DNA of 64,000 nucleotides from Cacajao melanocephalus (GCA_963573385.1 CAUYLG010059162.1:1-64000), one strand, 5' to 3'. Positions 47,533 through 58,757 are shown, counted from the stretch's first letter. Notes: generated from the sequence alone by a model not told the origin. Made by a program: numbers and translations.

Positions 47533-47744
47533 CTAAAGAGTAGGCAAATTACTCAATCATATGCTCAGTTCAGGAAATTTGGATCTTATGACAGGAGAAT
47601 TAAACCAGTTGGTGCAGTCTTTGAAACCATGGTGACCTAAACAAATATCTATTAGGTGGTTTCTGAAGCTTAGATCCTCTGAGCTCAGCCTTCAAAGCCT
47701 AGTTGTTCAGCATCTTCTGTGCCTATACTATTTCTAAGTACTAT

Positions 47745-48000
47745 GCCTATGGTTATGTAACCTATCTTTTTCACTCAATAATATATCACGGGTATCTTTC
47801 CAGTATAAATGAATGTCATCACTTTCAATGGCTGCATGCAAGGAAGGTAACATAATCTATTTAAATCAAGTCCTTATCTAAGGTTATTTCCTGTTCTTTA
47901 CTATGTACATATATCTGCTCTAACAGTTCCTATTATTTCTTCAGGATAAATTCCTACTTAATGTGGACTTTCTGGATAGAAGGCTATATATATTTTGCAT
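47745..48000 (-). mobile_element. L1M 3'-region relic, minus
   Basis: 'atctttttcactcaataata', 'atggctgcatgcaaggaagg' and 'ttcttcaggataaattccta' match antisense L1M/HAL1 3' sequence. Confidence 0.65.
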
Positions 48001-48251
48001 TGTGATACCCAACAGCAGCTATCTGGAATGAGGGCATCAATGTCTACTTAGACTATCCGAGAGTCCACGCCTCCCTTCATCTGCACCAGCACCGAGAATT
48101 GCCATCATCCTTATTATTCCCATTCCACACTGGAAGATGCCCAAATATTAAGATTACCAACAGAAGGAACAGCAGAAGTCATCATAACACCATACTTTAT
48201 ATTAAACTTTACCAAATCATTTCAAATCCATAAAGATCTAAATTGTGTCTA

Positions 48252-48551
48252 GGCCGGCTAAGGTGGCTCACACCTGTAACCCTAACACTTCGGGAGGCCA
48301 AGGCAGGAGACTCCCCTGAGACCAGGAGTTCAAGACCAGCCTGGGCAACACAGTGACACCTCTTTACAAAAAAAAAAAAAAAAGTTTTAGTTGACCAGGT
48401 GTGGTGATATGTGCCTGTAGTCTCAGCTACTCAGGAGGTTAAGGGAGGAGGACTGCTTGAACCTAGGAGGTCAAGGCTGCAGTAACCATAATTGCACCAC
48501 TGCACTCCAGCCTGGATGACAAAGTGAGACCCAGTCTCCAAACAAATTAAA
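48252..48551 (+). mobile_element. Alu, plus, with TSD
   Basis: Old full-length Alu flanked by AAATTGTGTCTA before and after (about 48,240-48,251 and 48,552-48,563). Confidence 0.97.
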
Positions 48552-48604
48552 AAATTGTGTCTAAATTATATTGCCAACATAATCACTGAAAAATGCTGTC
48601 TTAG

Positions 48605-48915
<311 letters not shown>

Positions 48916-48916
48916 C

Positions 48917-48980
48917 TATCTTAGTCTGCTCAGATTGCCATAAAACCATAGACTGAGTGGCTTAAACAATAGAAATGTAT
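48917..48980 (-). mobile_element. MaLR LTR, minus (distal part)
   Basis: 'ttagtctgctcagattgcca' and 'agactgagtggcttaaacaa' are the antisense 3' end of an MST/MLT-type LTR. It is split by the Alu arm that follows. Confidence 0.85.
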
Positions 48981-49151
48981 TTTATATTTATGTTTTTAGT
49001 GTTTTTTTTTAATTTAAATAAAAAATAAATAAATAGAGACAAGGTCTCGCTATGTTGCCCATGCTGCTGTCGAACTCCTGGGCTCAGGTGATCCTGTCAC
49101 TTCAGCCTCCCAAAGTGCTAGGACTCCAGTCATGAGCCATCATGTCCGGCC
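48981..49151 (-). mobile_element. Alu right-arm fragment inside the LTR, minus
   Basis: AT-rich start, AGAGACAAGGTCTCGCTATG through 'catgagccatcatgtccggc'. Flanking LTR copies AACAATAGAAATGTATTT and ACAACAGAAATTTGTTTC are a decayed target duplication. Confidence 0.85.
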
Positions 49152-49475
49152 ACAACAGAAATTTGTTTCTCTAAGTTCTGGAGGCTAAAAGTCTAAGATC
49201 AAGGTACGAGCAAGGTAGGTTTCATTCTGAGGCTTTTTCTCTTGGCTTGTAGGCAGCCGCCATCTCGCTGTGTGCTCACATGGGGACAGAAAAAGCAAGC
49301 CTTCTGGTGTCTCTTCTTCTAAGGACACTAATCCCATCATGAGGGCCCCACACTCATGACCTCATCTAACCTTAATTAATTCCTAAAGATCCCACTTCCA
49401 AATACCATCACACAGGGACTTAGGGCTTCAACATATGAACGTGGGGGGTGGGGGGCTCAAACATTCAGTCCATAA
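49152..49475 (-). mobile_element. MaLR LTR, minus (proximal part)
   Basis: 'gttctggaggctaaaagtct', 'cgccatctcgctgtgtgctc', 'cactaatcccatcatgaggg' and the terminal 'aacattcagtccataactca' complete the LTR. No retroviral coding region accompanies it. Confidence 0.88.
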
Positions 49476-49604
49476 CTCATGGTATCTACTTTTGCTCTTA
49501 ATTTCATTTATTTAATCACTAGTAAAACCGAACATTTTGTTTACCACACATTTATTTTTCCTTTTTTTTTTCTTTTAAAAGTGGTCTGCTCTGATTCCAT
49601 GTCT

Positions 49605-52090
49605 GAAACAGAAAGTATGCAGGATGAACCTGAAACATCTCATCAGTACCTGCGCTGTGGAATGAAGTGAACTGGTATGGCCAGAACGGTGACTTCATGT
49701 GTGCTCTCAAGATCGTCAAAAAGATACCACAGATCAACAAAGATGATGTAACTGCCCTCCATTGTAAAGTGGTATGCCTTATCCAGAAGGGAAGTTTCAA
49801 GGAAGCCTTAAATGTCATTAATATTCACACCAAAGTGTTAGCCAATAACTCTCTCTTCTTTGAAAAGGTATAGTGTGAGGACAGGCTGAACAGAATTGCG
49901 AATGCCCTGAAGACAACAGAAGGTGCCAACCAGCAGAGAGACAAACCGAAGGAGCTTTACAGAGGAGTGTTAAACTGTTTGGAACGCTATGATGAATGCT
50001 TAGTGGTAGAGATCTCGACCGAAACTCCCAAGTGATTATGAGGAGAGGAAAACAAACCGTTCAGCAATTGTTGCAGCTGAAAGCAATTGGGAAAAAGTGG
50101 CTCCAGAGAACTTGGGCCTCCAAGAAGGCACACATGATCTGTGCTACAACACTGCATGTGCACTGATAGGCCAAGGCCAGCTGAACCAGGCCATGAAAAT
50201 TTTACAAAAAGCTGTTGCCGCACTGCTCATTATCAGAAGATGCTGATGGGACTGAGGAAGACCCACAGGCAGAACTGACCATCATTTATGGTCAGATGGC
50301 TTATATTCTGCAGCTTCAGGGTCGAACAGAGGAGGCCTTGCAACTTTATAATCATATAATAAAACTAAAATCAACAGATGTGGATTACTAGCTGTAACTG
50401 CAAATAACACCATTACCATTAAGAAGGATTAAAATGTCTTTGACTCCAAGAAGAAAATGAAATCAACCAATGTGGAAGGAGTAGAGTTTAAGCTTTCCAA
50501 GAAACAACTGCATGCTATAGAATTTAACAAAGCTTTACTTGCTATGAACACAAACCAGGCAGAACAATGCCGCAAAGTATCTGCCAGTTTACAGTCCCAA
50601 AGTCCAGAGCATCTCTTACCTGTGTTAATCCAGCTGCCCAGCATTACTGTGAAAAGCAGCACACAAAAGCAACAGAGCTGCTTCAGGAATTTTCAGATCA
50701 ACATCCAGAAAATGCAGGTGAAATTAAGCTGACCATGGCACAGCTGAAAATTTCTCAAGGTAGTATTTCTAAAGCATGTCTAATATTGAGAAGCATAGAG
50801 GGGTTAAAGCAGAAACCAGGCATGGTGTCTGCACTAGTGACCATGTATAGCATGAAGAAGATGTTGAGAGTGCCACTGAGGTCTTCACATAAGCTATCCA
50901 GTGGCATCAAAACCATCAGCCCAAATCTCCCGCTCATTTGTTCTTGATAAGAGAAGCTGCAAACTTCAAACTCAAATATGGGTGGAAGAAGGAGGCAATT
51001 AGTGACCTAGAACAGCTATGGAAACAAAATCCAAAAGATATTCACACCTTGGCACAGCTTATTTCTGCTTACTCACTTGTAGATCCAGAGAATCCCAAAG
51101 CTCCTAGTAAACACTCACCATTGTCAGATAGTATGTCTCTAAAAGCAAATGCTGAGGCTCTTGAAAATTCTCCTGGTGCTACGTACATTCAGAAGAAGGG
51201 TGGAAAAGTTACTGGAGACAGACAACCAAAGGAATGAGAACTGGGAGATTGAAAAAGAAGGGAAAACTGCCCAAGAATTATGACTCAAAAGTTACCCCAG
51301 ATCCAGAAAGATGATTGCCAACATGATAACGTTCTTTCTACTGGGAAAGAAAGAAGGGTAAAAGGAAGGATCTGATTGGAAAAGGGACCCAGGGAGTAAC
51401 TGCAGGAGCTTCATCTGAACTGGATGCCAGTAAAACTGTGAGTAGCCCACTCATCGCCCCAAGACCTGGCAGTGCAGCCACAATATCTGCCTCTACGAGT
51501 AACATCATACCCGCCAAGGCACCAGAAGCCTGCAGGGGCTCCAGCAACAAAAAAGAAACAGCAACAAAAAAAGAAGAAAGGTGGAAAAGATAGCTGGTGA
51601 TGAGAACATTTTTGATGCAGGCTATTTTTAAACTAGTCTCAGTGACACTAGGAATATAATAAAGGTAACAAAGCAAGTAGCACAGAACTGCTCCCTCTTC
51701 ATCTCCATATTTTCATAAATAATTTCTTGTGTTTCAAATAGGGAAACACCTTTCTCAAAGTCTGCCTAGTGAGATATGGCCGACTGGTTGACTCACAGCT
51801 TTGTATAGATTATGAGGACTGAAAATAATTGGGCATTTACCCATTTTGTTATCTGTTGCATCCTCTATCTGCATGTGCTGATTTGATCTTTTCTCAGTTT
51901 CATAAACCTTATCTAAGGTGTCCCAGGATTTAAACAGAAACTATTTCTACTATTTCAGCTAGAGTCTGACAATACTTATTTCTGTTCAAGTCCCACTTCA
52001 AATTGTGTCATAGGAGGCCTTAGGAGACTGAAAGTGGATTCTTCTGAGTATTCCAAAATATCTGCTTAGAAATAACATGAGATAAAGAGG
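49605..52090 (+). pseudogene. SRP72P: SRP72 processed pseudogene
   Basis: Intronless, mutated copy of the mRNA for the 72-kDa subunit of the signal recognition particle, which with SRP68 binds 7SL RNA and helps target ribosomes to the ER. Recognisable protein stretches appear in the parental order: YGQNGDF near 49,676, NKDDVTALHCKVVCLIQ near 49,737, SKKQLHAIEFNKALLAMNTN near 50,496, CLILRSIEGLKQKPGMVSAL near 50,778, KDIHTLAQLISAYSLVDPEN near 51,029, and the lysine-rich C-terminus near 51,535-51,590. These cover the TPR region and the basic RNA-binding tail. Lesions include an in-frame TAG at 49,871, at least one frameshift between 50,567 and 50,732, a further frame change near 50,940 and a TGA in the C-terminal conserved segment near 51,310. 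The GC-rich 5' end is degenerate. Everything after about 51,600 is probably 3' UTR, with its far end obscured by an L1 at 52,098. I could not define a clean poly-A tail or target duplication. The generic pseudogene symbol is used because the locus number is unknown. Confidence 0.93.
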
Positions 52091-52097
52091 GATATTC

Positions 52098-52330
52098 TTT
52101 TTTTTTTAATATACATTTTATTGTGTTTTAGGTTTGGGAGTACATGTGAAGAACATGCAAGATTGTTGCATAGGTACATACACGGCAATGTGGTTTGCTG
52201 CCTTCCTCCCCATCACCTATATCTGGCATTTCTCCCTATGTTATCCCTCCCAAACTCCCCACCCCCTGCTGTCCCTCCCCTAGTTCCCCTCCACAGACCC
52301 CAGTGTGTGATGCTCCAAGAGGGACATTCT
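52098..52330 (-). mobile_element. L1 3' UTR, minus
   Basis: T run (complement of the L1 tail), then 'ttattgtgttttaggtttgg', 'ttgttgcataggtacataca' and 'cccagtgtgtgatgctccaa', the antisense 3' end of an L1PA/PB-like element. Confidence 0.88.
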
Positions 52331-52369
52331 TCATACACTGATGTTCTTCACTTAATTAAATTAATGACC

Positions 52370-52722
52370 ACAAGAAAAAATTTCCATGATAAACAGTTGA
52401 AATTTAAAGAAAAAAAGATCTGTTCATGTCCTTAGCCCATTTTTCTAATGAGCTATTCATCTTTTTCTTACTGATTTTTATAGCTCTATGTAAATTGAGA
52501 TGCTTAATATATGTTGCACACATTTTTCCAGTTTGTCGTTTGTCTTTTTGCTCACATATTCTTTACTATACAGACACTGAAAATAATGTATGCTGTAAAA
52601 CCTGTTGTCAAATCTTTTACTTTATAGGTTTTCATTTGGTGTTAAGCTTAGAAAGACTTTTCCCACACCAGAATTCTATTAACATTTATCTACATTTCCC
52701 TTTAAGAGGTATTGAATTTTAA
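52370..52722 (-). mobile_element. Older L1M relic, minus
   Basis: 'catgtccttagcccattttt', 'ttttccagtttgtcgtttgt' and 'gcttagaaagacttttccca' follow antisense L1M ORF2 3' sequence. Confidence 0.8.
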
Positions 52723-53108
52723 AAGAGCCCTATATATGAATATACCTTTCCATTCAGCAAAATATACCACCACTATAACATTAGCTGGGAAATAAACATC
52801 ATCTGCTTCAGCTGCAATTTCAGAAAGATGTTCTGTAATGTCATTATCCACACGGAAGGGAAGTGATGGGACCCAACAAGGACTTAACACACTTACTGGT
52901 TTTATCGCCCATGGGTCCTATATTTTAAAGAGTTTCTATGCATTAAATAATAACTAATTTGTTTTCTTGTTTTAATAAAACAAATGTTCTATAACTTCTA
53001 GTCAGAGTTTATGATCATTGCCTTTTTGCTAAAATCAAGTACAAGGTTCCTGATCATCATGAAGTACCACAGTTATAAACATTTAGTATACAAAAATCTA
53101 GAATGTTT
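52723..53108. other. Unique DNA, possible resumed SRP72P 3' UTR
   Basis: TTTTAATAAAACAAATGTTC near 52,971 carries an AATAAA and could be the end of the SRP72 3' UTR displaced by L1 insertion. Unproven. Confidence 0.3.
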
Positions 53109-53480
<372 letters not shown>

Positions 53481-53611
53481 GGCTGGATGTGGTAACTTAT
53501 GCCTGTAAACTGAGCACTTTGGGAGGCCTAGATGGGAGGACTGCTTGAGCCCAAGAGTTCGAGATCAGCCTAGGCAACATAGTGAGACCTCGTCTCTATA
53601 AAACAACAAAA
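53481..53611 (+). mobile_element. Alu left monomer (FLAM type) in L1M
   Basis: Single-arm element (GGCTGGATGTGGTAACTTAT) flanked by decayed duplicates AAGGATGGGAATTC and AAAGATGCAAATTC. Confidence 0.9.
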
Positions 53612-53928
53612 AGATGCAAATTCTGACACATGCTCTAACACGGATGAACCTTAAGGACATCATGCTAAGTGAAATACGCCAGTCATGAAAGGGCAAATAC
53701 TGTGTGATTCTGCTTATATGAGATACCTAGAGTAATCAAATTCATAGAGATAGAAAATAGAGGGGTTGGTTCCAGGAACTTCGGGGAGGGGAAAATAAGT
53801 TGGGGTTTAACGAGTCTGGAGCCTCAGTTTGGCAAACTGAACAAAGTTCTGGACAGTGGTGATGGCTGCATGACAATGTGAATGTACTTAATAATGCCAC
53901 TGAACCATACACTTACAATTTAAGTTAG
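53612..53928 (+). mobile_element. L1M 3' end, part 2
   Basis: 'ctctaacacggatgaacctt', 'catcatgctaagtgaaatac', 'gttctggacagtggtgatgg', 'gccactgaaccatacactta': collinear with the 27,975-28,401 copy. It resumes at 54,237 after an Alu. Confidence 0.93.
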
Positions 53929-54236
53929 TTTTTTTCCTCTGAGACAGTGTCTCACTGTGTCACCCAGGATGGAGTGCAGTGGCGCAACCTCTGTTCACTG
54001 CAACTTTATGGCAACCTCAGCCTCCCGGGTTCAAGCAATTCTTTCGCCTACGCCTCTCGGGTAGCTGGGATTACAGATGTGTGTCACCATGACTGGTTAA
54101 TTTTTGTATTAATAGAGACAGGGTTTCACCACCATGTTGGCCAGGCTGGTCTCAAAGTCCCGGCCTAAAGGAATCCGCCTGCCTCAGCCTCCCAAAGTGC
54201 TGGAATTATAGCCGTGAACCACCATACCCCGTCAGG
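53929..54236 (-). mobile_element. Alu, minus, inside L1M
   Basis: GAGACAGTGTCTCACTGTGT through a diverged end 'accatacccc gtcagg'. It splits the L1M 3' UTR. Confidence 0.95.
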
Positions 54237-54275
54237 CTAGTAAACTTTATGTTATGTATATTTTACCACAAAAAA
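54237..54275 (+). mobile_element. L1M 3' end, part 3
   Basis: 'taaactttatgttatgtata' plus 'ttttaccacaaaaaa' is the terminal L1M sequence and tail. Confidence 0.85.
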
Positions 54276-55900
54276 ATTGGTATGTTTAGTATGTTACAAT
54301 TTAATAACTAAATTAACATTATCTCAGCCAAATTAAGAGAAATTTGACATTTTAATTACATATTCCATGCAGTCTCACCAAAGACAAATGTACAATTTCT
54401 GTAAGGCTTTTGGTAATATTGAAATGCTTCACAGAATCCTAATGGAAATCCATGCAGTAACTGAATCACGGCATTTCATAAGAGGTTTTACTCAATTTTT
54501 AAAAGCATTTTACAAATCACACGCACAGTGGAGCCACTCTCTATCTTCACTCTCTCTATCCAGGAGGGAGACTGTTAACTGACGTTGTAAATAAGTGAAA
54601 CAGTTGAAGAAACATTCCCACCTAGCTTAGCCATGCACATGGCAGCCACTTCACAAACCTTCCTGAATTCAGATCCTGGAATCTATAGCAAAATCAGAAA
54701 GAAAGCCTGGGCTTCACACTGTCCTATAAACTATCCAGTGAGAGGGCTGAAATGTGGCCTGAAGGAAGGCTGCTCTCTCTTGACCCTTCTTTCATTACTC
54801 GAGATTTCAGCATCAATGTTGGATGATTCCATTTAAAACAGGCTTCATGTACCACACATCGCACCAAACTACCACTCTTGGAGCCCCATATGCAAGGCTG
54901 AAAGGTAAATATGACATATGCACACAAACTTTCTAAATGAAGAGGACCAGGACATTTTAAAACACACAACAGTAAATGCATAAGGTTATTTCTCAACCAC
55001 CAAAAGTAATCACAACTTTCTAATCATCTTACATGTATGAAAGCTCCACTGTGTTGCAAACATTTTTCCCCATATTCCTCCCTCTAATTCAGTACTACAG
55101 ACTTTAACTCTGGAAGTCAACACCTCCCCACATCATGTAAAAAACAAAACCAAAAAATAAATAAATAAATAAATAAATCTGCTACTTCTACAGCCCTAAT
55201 ACAGAGCTCTTAAAATTCTTAAAGGAAATTCACAGAGTCTAACAACTTTCATACAAATTAAGTACTATTCTTTAAATTGAGGAACTAAACATCAGATTTA
55301 GTTATTCACGATTTAGTCATATAATCACTTCCATGCCAATTACCTATCAAGGACTTAACTACAAGAAAGGACACTTGTGACTCCTCCATTCAGAACGTGG
55401 CTGCCACTGTACAATGCGAGATGAGTGTCCCCATGGCCTCTCTGGATTGCAGTGTGGCTATGTGCAAGGTGCCCTGTCACTTCTCATCCATCACAACCTC
55501 ACACTCCAGCAATCTGGCGCTGCGGAGCCTGGGGAGAACTTTCCAGGACCACCTTACCATTCCCAGCGGGTTTGTATGCAAGAACATCAACTGAGAAATG
55601 GAGACCCCAGACACGAAGGAAGAGGCACAAAGGAACGGACCCACACCCACCCTTACAACGGGTTTTACGTTCTTCAAAACCTTAGCAATAACTTCCTCTG
55701 TGCTTTTTTATAAACCTGCCTATTATCACCACTTAAAGGATATCCTTAAGGTGCAGAATTACTGTAAAACAAAAGGGAGGCGGTGGAGACCCCAAAGAGA
55801 GAGAGAGCTAGGAGACAGTTCCCTGGCGAGGGGAGTTGATTATTCCCGAAGGGAAAGTCTTAAGAGACTTTGATGACAACGGCAGTTCAGCAGGTAGAAG
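54276..55900. other. Unique DNA flanking the CpG island
   Basis: Repeat-poor. Contains an (AAAT)n run at about 55,156-55,178. Frames around 55,397-55,873 are open in all three plus frames without recognised domains. GC rises toward the island. Confidence 0.4.
55156..55178. repeat. (AAAT)n microsatellite
   Basis: About five and a half AAAT units. Confidence 0.9.
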
Positions 55901-56839
55901 GAATAGGTCCCTAAGGGATATCAACCCCGGAGAAAGCTGTGTCACCCTCATTTCCTTCCACAAAGCCAGACCGCCCTCACCTTCCCACCCCTGAAGCGGT
56001 GTCGCCCCGGGAAGTAGACACCTCCCAGCTAATTGCCCCAAGCGGGTCAAACTTTGGGATCAGCGTCCTGCTCCGTGTTGTGGAGCGCAGGGCAAAGGGG
56101 AAGGATTGGTGCTGGGAGCGGAATCTCCGTGATTTGCCAGAGGAAACAGCACAGACTCCAGACAGCAGAAGCGCCGGGATTTCCATGCAGCTGCCACGAC
56201 AGGTGACCGGGCCCGCTCTGCAGACACCCGGCTCGCCCCGGGGCTTCGCGGAAGGTGGGGCGGGCGGGCTGGGGAGCCGGGCCCGGCAGGGGAGGTGGCG
56301 GCGCAGCCGGGGAAGCCGCTCGGGCCCGACGCCGGGGAGGAAGAGGAGGAGCGCAGCCCAGTCTCCCCGGGGAAACCGTTTTCAGGGATTTTCTGTTTCC
56401 ACAATTAAGAAAAAAAAATGGCTCCAAGCCAAACGCCTCCCGATCTCACACACACACCACCCCACACGCACGCCCGCCCCGCGCTCCGCTTTCGCCCCAT
56501 TTTCTCATACCGGGAGACAAAAGGCTCCCACAGCCAAGCAGCGGCCACGGCCGCCGGGCCCGGGTCAGACGCCCCTTCGCGCCGCCCCCTCCCGAGCCCC
56601 CCGCAGCCGCCGCCCCGGCCCCCGCCCGCCGCGCCCACCCAGCCAGTCGCGCCGACCCTGGGGCCCGCCGCAGGGGGACACACGCCCGGCGGGGCAGGGA
56701 CGGCTCTCGCGCCGGCGCCCCCTCCCGCGGGACAGCGCGGCGCCCGGCCCGCCGCTGTGGCGACAGCAGCCCCGCGCCTGCTCACCTCAGGGCGGCAGCC
56801 GCCGCGGCACCTACGCGCCTCTCCGCCTCCAGCAGCCCC

Positions 56840-56863
56840 GCGCCGCCGCCGCCGCCGCCGCCT
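56840..56863. repeat. (GCC)n run, GGC on the predicted transcript
   Basis: About seven to eight uninterrupted GCC units on plus, GGC on minus, within the predicted 5' UTR exon. Confidence 0.93.
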
Positions 56864-56898
56864 CCCCCCGCGTCTCGGCCGAGTCTCCGCCTCCCTCC

Positions 56899-56918
56899 AC
56901 CGCCGCCGCCGCCGCCGG
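56899..56918. repeat. Second (GCC)n run
   Basis: About six GCC units beginning CACCGCCGCC, also inside or at the edge of the predicted 5' UTR exon. Confidence 0.9.
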
Positions 56919-56927
56919 CCCGGCTGC

Positions 56928-56953
56928 GCGCCACGTGACCGCGCCATGTGACC
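56928..56953. promoter_or_regulatory. Tandem E-box (CACGTGAC / CATGTGAC)
   Basis: A 13-base unit GCGCCACGTGACC is repeated immediately as GCGCCATGTGACC, with one difference. CACGTGAC is the core bound by USF and the MiT/TFE family. The pair sits just upstream of the predicted minus-strand exon. Confidence 0.75.
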
Positions 56954-57270
56954 CGGCGCGGCTAGCGGCGCCTCCCCGGCCCGCGCACCCGCCCCGGCCT
57001 TCGCCGCCGACGGTTGGGGCTCCCCGGCCGCCCTCCCGCCTCGGCCCAGGGCTCGCGTCCCCCACGCCACGCCGCGGGCCCGCTGCCACCCGCCCGGGCC
57101 ACCTGCTCGAACCCCCGGCGCCGCCACCGCCGGAGACCCCAGGCCCGCCACGTTGCCCACTGTGCCCACGGTGCCCACAGTGGCGGGCCTAGGACTCCAG
57201 TCTCCTGGCTCGGGACGGCCTCAGCACCCGGGCACCGCGCGGATTGCGCGCGGTCTGAACTTCGTTTGAG

Positions 57271-57280
57271 CCGGAAGTGG
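57271..57280 (+). promoter_or_regulatory. ETS/GABP-type site
   Basis: CCGGAAGTGG, a strong ETS-family core in the right half of the CpG island, as often found at start sites of TATA-less promoters. Confidence 0.65.
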
Positions 57281-57625
57281 ACGTCCCAGTCCCATTATGT
57301 CTTACATGGAAAGCCGCTGCGAGTACGGAGGCGCTGGCACCACCGACCTGCGCAGCTCCCCAGGAAAACAGTCACCAGAGTGGCCGCGATGGTGACATCC
57401 CAGATAGAGGACTTCATCTTCGATTGTCTATGGAGAAAGGACCGGATAGCGTCATTTTAACTCAGCGAAGAACAATTCACAGCCTTCCCCCTCCTGTTAA
57501 ATGGATGTCCTGCTAACAACGAAACTTGATCACCTCTCCTTTTACCAGCTTGTACAAAGAAATAGCATAGCTGATTGTGTGACTCTTCTTCACACGTGTA
57601 GTTTAAAATAAAAATTAAAAACAGA
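57280..57625 (+). other. Possible short plus-strand transcript unit
   Basis: Non-repeat sequence from the ETS site to an AATAAA at 57,607-57,612 followed by an A-rich stretch. It contains short frames only: 32 codons from 57,297, 79 from 57,277 and 24 from 57,388. None has a recognised domain. It may be a promoter-divergent non-coding RNA, a first exon, or chance. Confidence 0.3.
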
Positions 57626-57828
57626 CAAGAGCAGCATCCTTTTTTCCTTGATTTGAAGCATCAGAGGCACCATATCGTTAGGAATAGCAGCCACTCTTCC
57701 GCAAGGGCTCGCCATTGTTTTCTATTTTGCCTGTCTGCAAAAGTCTTCGAATCCGTTTCAGACTTAAGAATTCCTGATTCGGCGAATTTTATCAAAAAAA
57801 AGTTGGACCGAGTTTGTTAAATTCTGAA
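57626..57828. other. Unique DNA
   Basis: Nothing recognised. Confidence 0.4.
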
Positions 57829-58033
57829 ATTTCATGCCTCTCCTCAGTCCCCTGAGTAGCTAGGGACTACAGGTGCGCGCCACCATCCAGCTTATTTGTG
57901 AGGTTTTTTTTTTAAGTGTTGGAATCTCTCTTTTTTGCCCTGGCTCATCTCGAACTTCTGGCTCCAAGTGATCCTCCTGCCTCTGCCTTCCAGAGTGTTG
58001 GAATTACAGGCATGAGCCACCACACTTGGCCTA
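57829..58033 (-). mobile_element. Diverged Alu fragment, minus
   Basis: 'cctgagtagctagggactac' through 'gccaccacacttggcc'. Lacks the right-arm start. Confidence 0.9.
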
Positions 58034-58077
58034 CTTTTACAAATTTTGACAAATGCCCCCTAGACTTTATTTTTAAA

Positions 58078-58225
58078 AAGGCAAGCGTGGCGTGTAGTCC
58101 CAGCTACTCCGGAGGCTGAGGCGAGTGGATCCCTGGAGACCAGGAGTTAGAGGCTGCAGTGAGCTGTAATCATGCCTGTGAGCAGCCAATGGACTCCAGG
58201 CTGAACATAGCGAAACCCGGCTCTA
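58078..58225 (+). mobile_element. Diverged Alu fragment, plus
   Basis: 'gcgtggcgtgtagtcccagc' through 'gcgaaacccggctctaac', rearranged relative to a normal Alu. Confidence 0.8.
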
Positions 58226-58317
58226 ACAAAAGAAAATTAAATTTTAATTTAAAAGTAACTAAAACCAGAATAGTTGCCTCATGTTTGAATGCACATAAAT
58301 ATAATGCATTTAACTGT

Positions 58318-58446
58318 GGTCCCAGCTACTCGGGAGGATGAGGCAGGAGAATCGTTTGAACCCCGGGAGGCGGAGGTTGCAGGGAGCCGAGATTGCACCA
58401 CCACACTCCAGCCTGGGTGACAGAGTCACACCCTGTCTCAAAAAGA
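58318..58446 (+). mobile_element. Alu right arm, plus
   Basis: GGTCCCAGCTACTCGGGAGG to CTGTCTCAAAAAG, followed by an AT microsatellite. Confidence 0.93.
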
Positions 58447-58502
58447 TTATATATATATGTGTGTGTATATATATATATATATATAAATATATATATATAA
58501 TA
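58447..58502. repeat. (AT)n/(GT)n microsatellite
   Basis: ATATATATATGTGTGTGTAT then further AT units to TATATATAATA. Self-complementary. Confidence 0.95.
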
Positions 58503-58757
58503 GTATTTAAGCATTAAGATTGATAATATTTTATAAGCACTCTGAAATTTAATTTTGAAAACTTTAAGAAAACTACATTTACATCTTAGAGTACTTTAAA
58601 TAAAAGATAATCTTCACTCAATATAATCAGTTTGCACTTCAGTTTAGTGCTCAATATTATGTTAAATACTGTGGGGAGATCAAAGGAAGAATGCCATATG
58701 GCCCTTGCCTTTAAAATTTACAATTTCTAGACAGAATTACTTTAAAATATACACATA
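58503..58757. other. AT-rich unique DNA
   Basis: Nothing recognised. Confidence 0.4.

Larger units (their letters stand above)
56786..56930 (-). other. Predicted first exon (5' UTR), minus-strand gene
   Basis: The minus strand reads CGGCTGCCGCCCTGAG|GTGAGCAGG across 56,786/56,785, a near-consensus donor inside the CpG island. The exon has no obvious ATG start and holds two GGC runs, so it is probably untranslated. The 5' limit is set only by the E-box pair and is approximate. The gene it belongs to would extend left through most of this window; I cannot identify it. Confidence 0.6.
55930..57400. promoter_or_regulatory. CpG island promoter, probably bidirectional
   Basis: About 1.4 kb of very GC-rich, CpG-dense sequence, the only such stretch in the window. 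It contains a strong minus-strand splice donor (56,786), tandem E-boxes (56,928-56,953), (GCC)n runs and an ETS-type CCGGAAGTGG at 57,271. There is no TATA box. These features fit a housekeeping-type promoter with dispersed starts. Transcription to the left (minus) is best supported; transcription to the right (plus) is likely. Long Pro/Arg/Ala-rich open frames across it on both strands come from base composition. Confidence 0.9.

Noticed and set aside
49479..49873. Short frames covering the SRP72-like start as possible functional proteins
   Set aside because: The same homology continues in other frames with multiple stops and frameshifts, so the locus is a pseudogene.
55939..57192. 417-codon plus-strand open frame (and 257-codon minus frame) in the CpG island
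   Set aside because: Pro/Arg/Ala-rich low-complexity translation, open on both strands at once. This is expected where stop codons are depleted by high GC.
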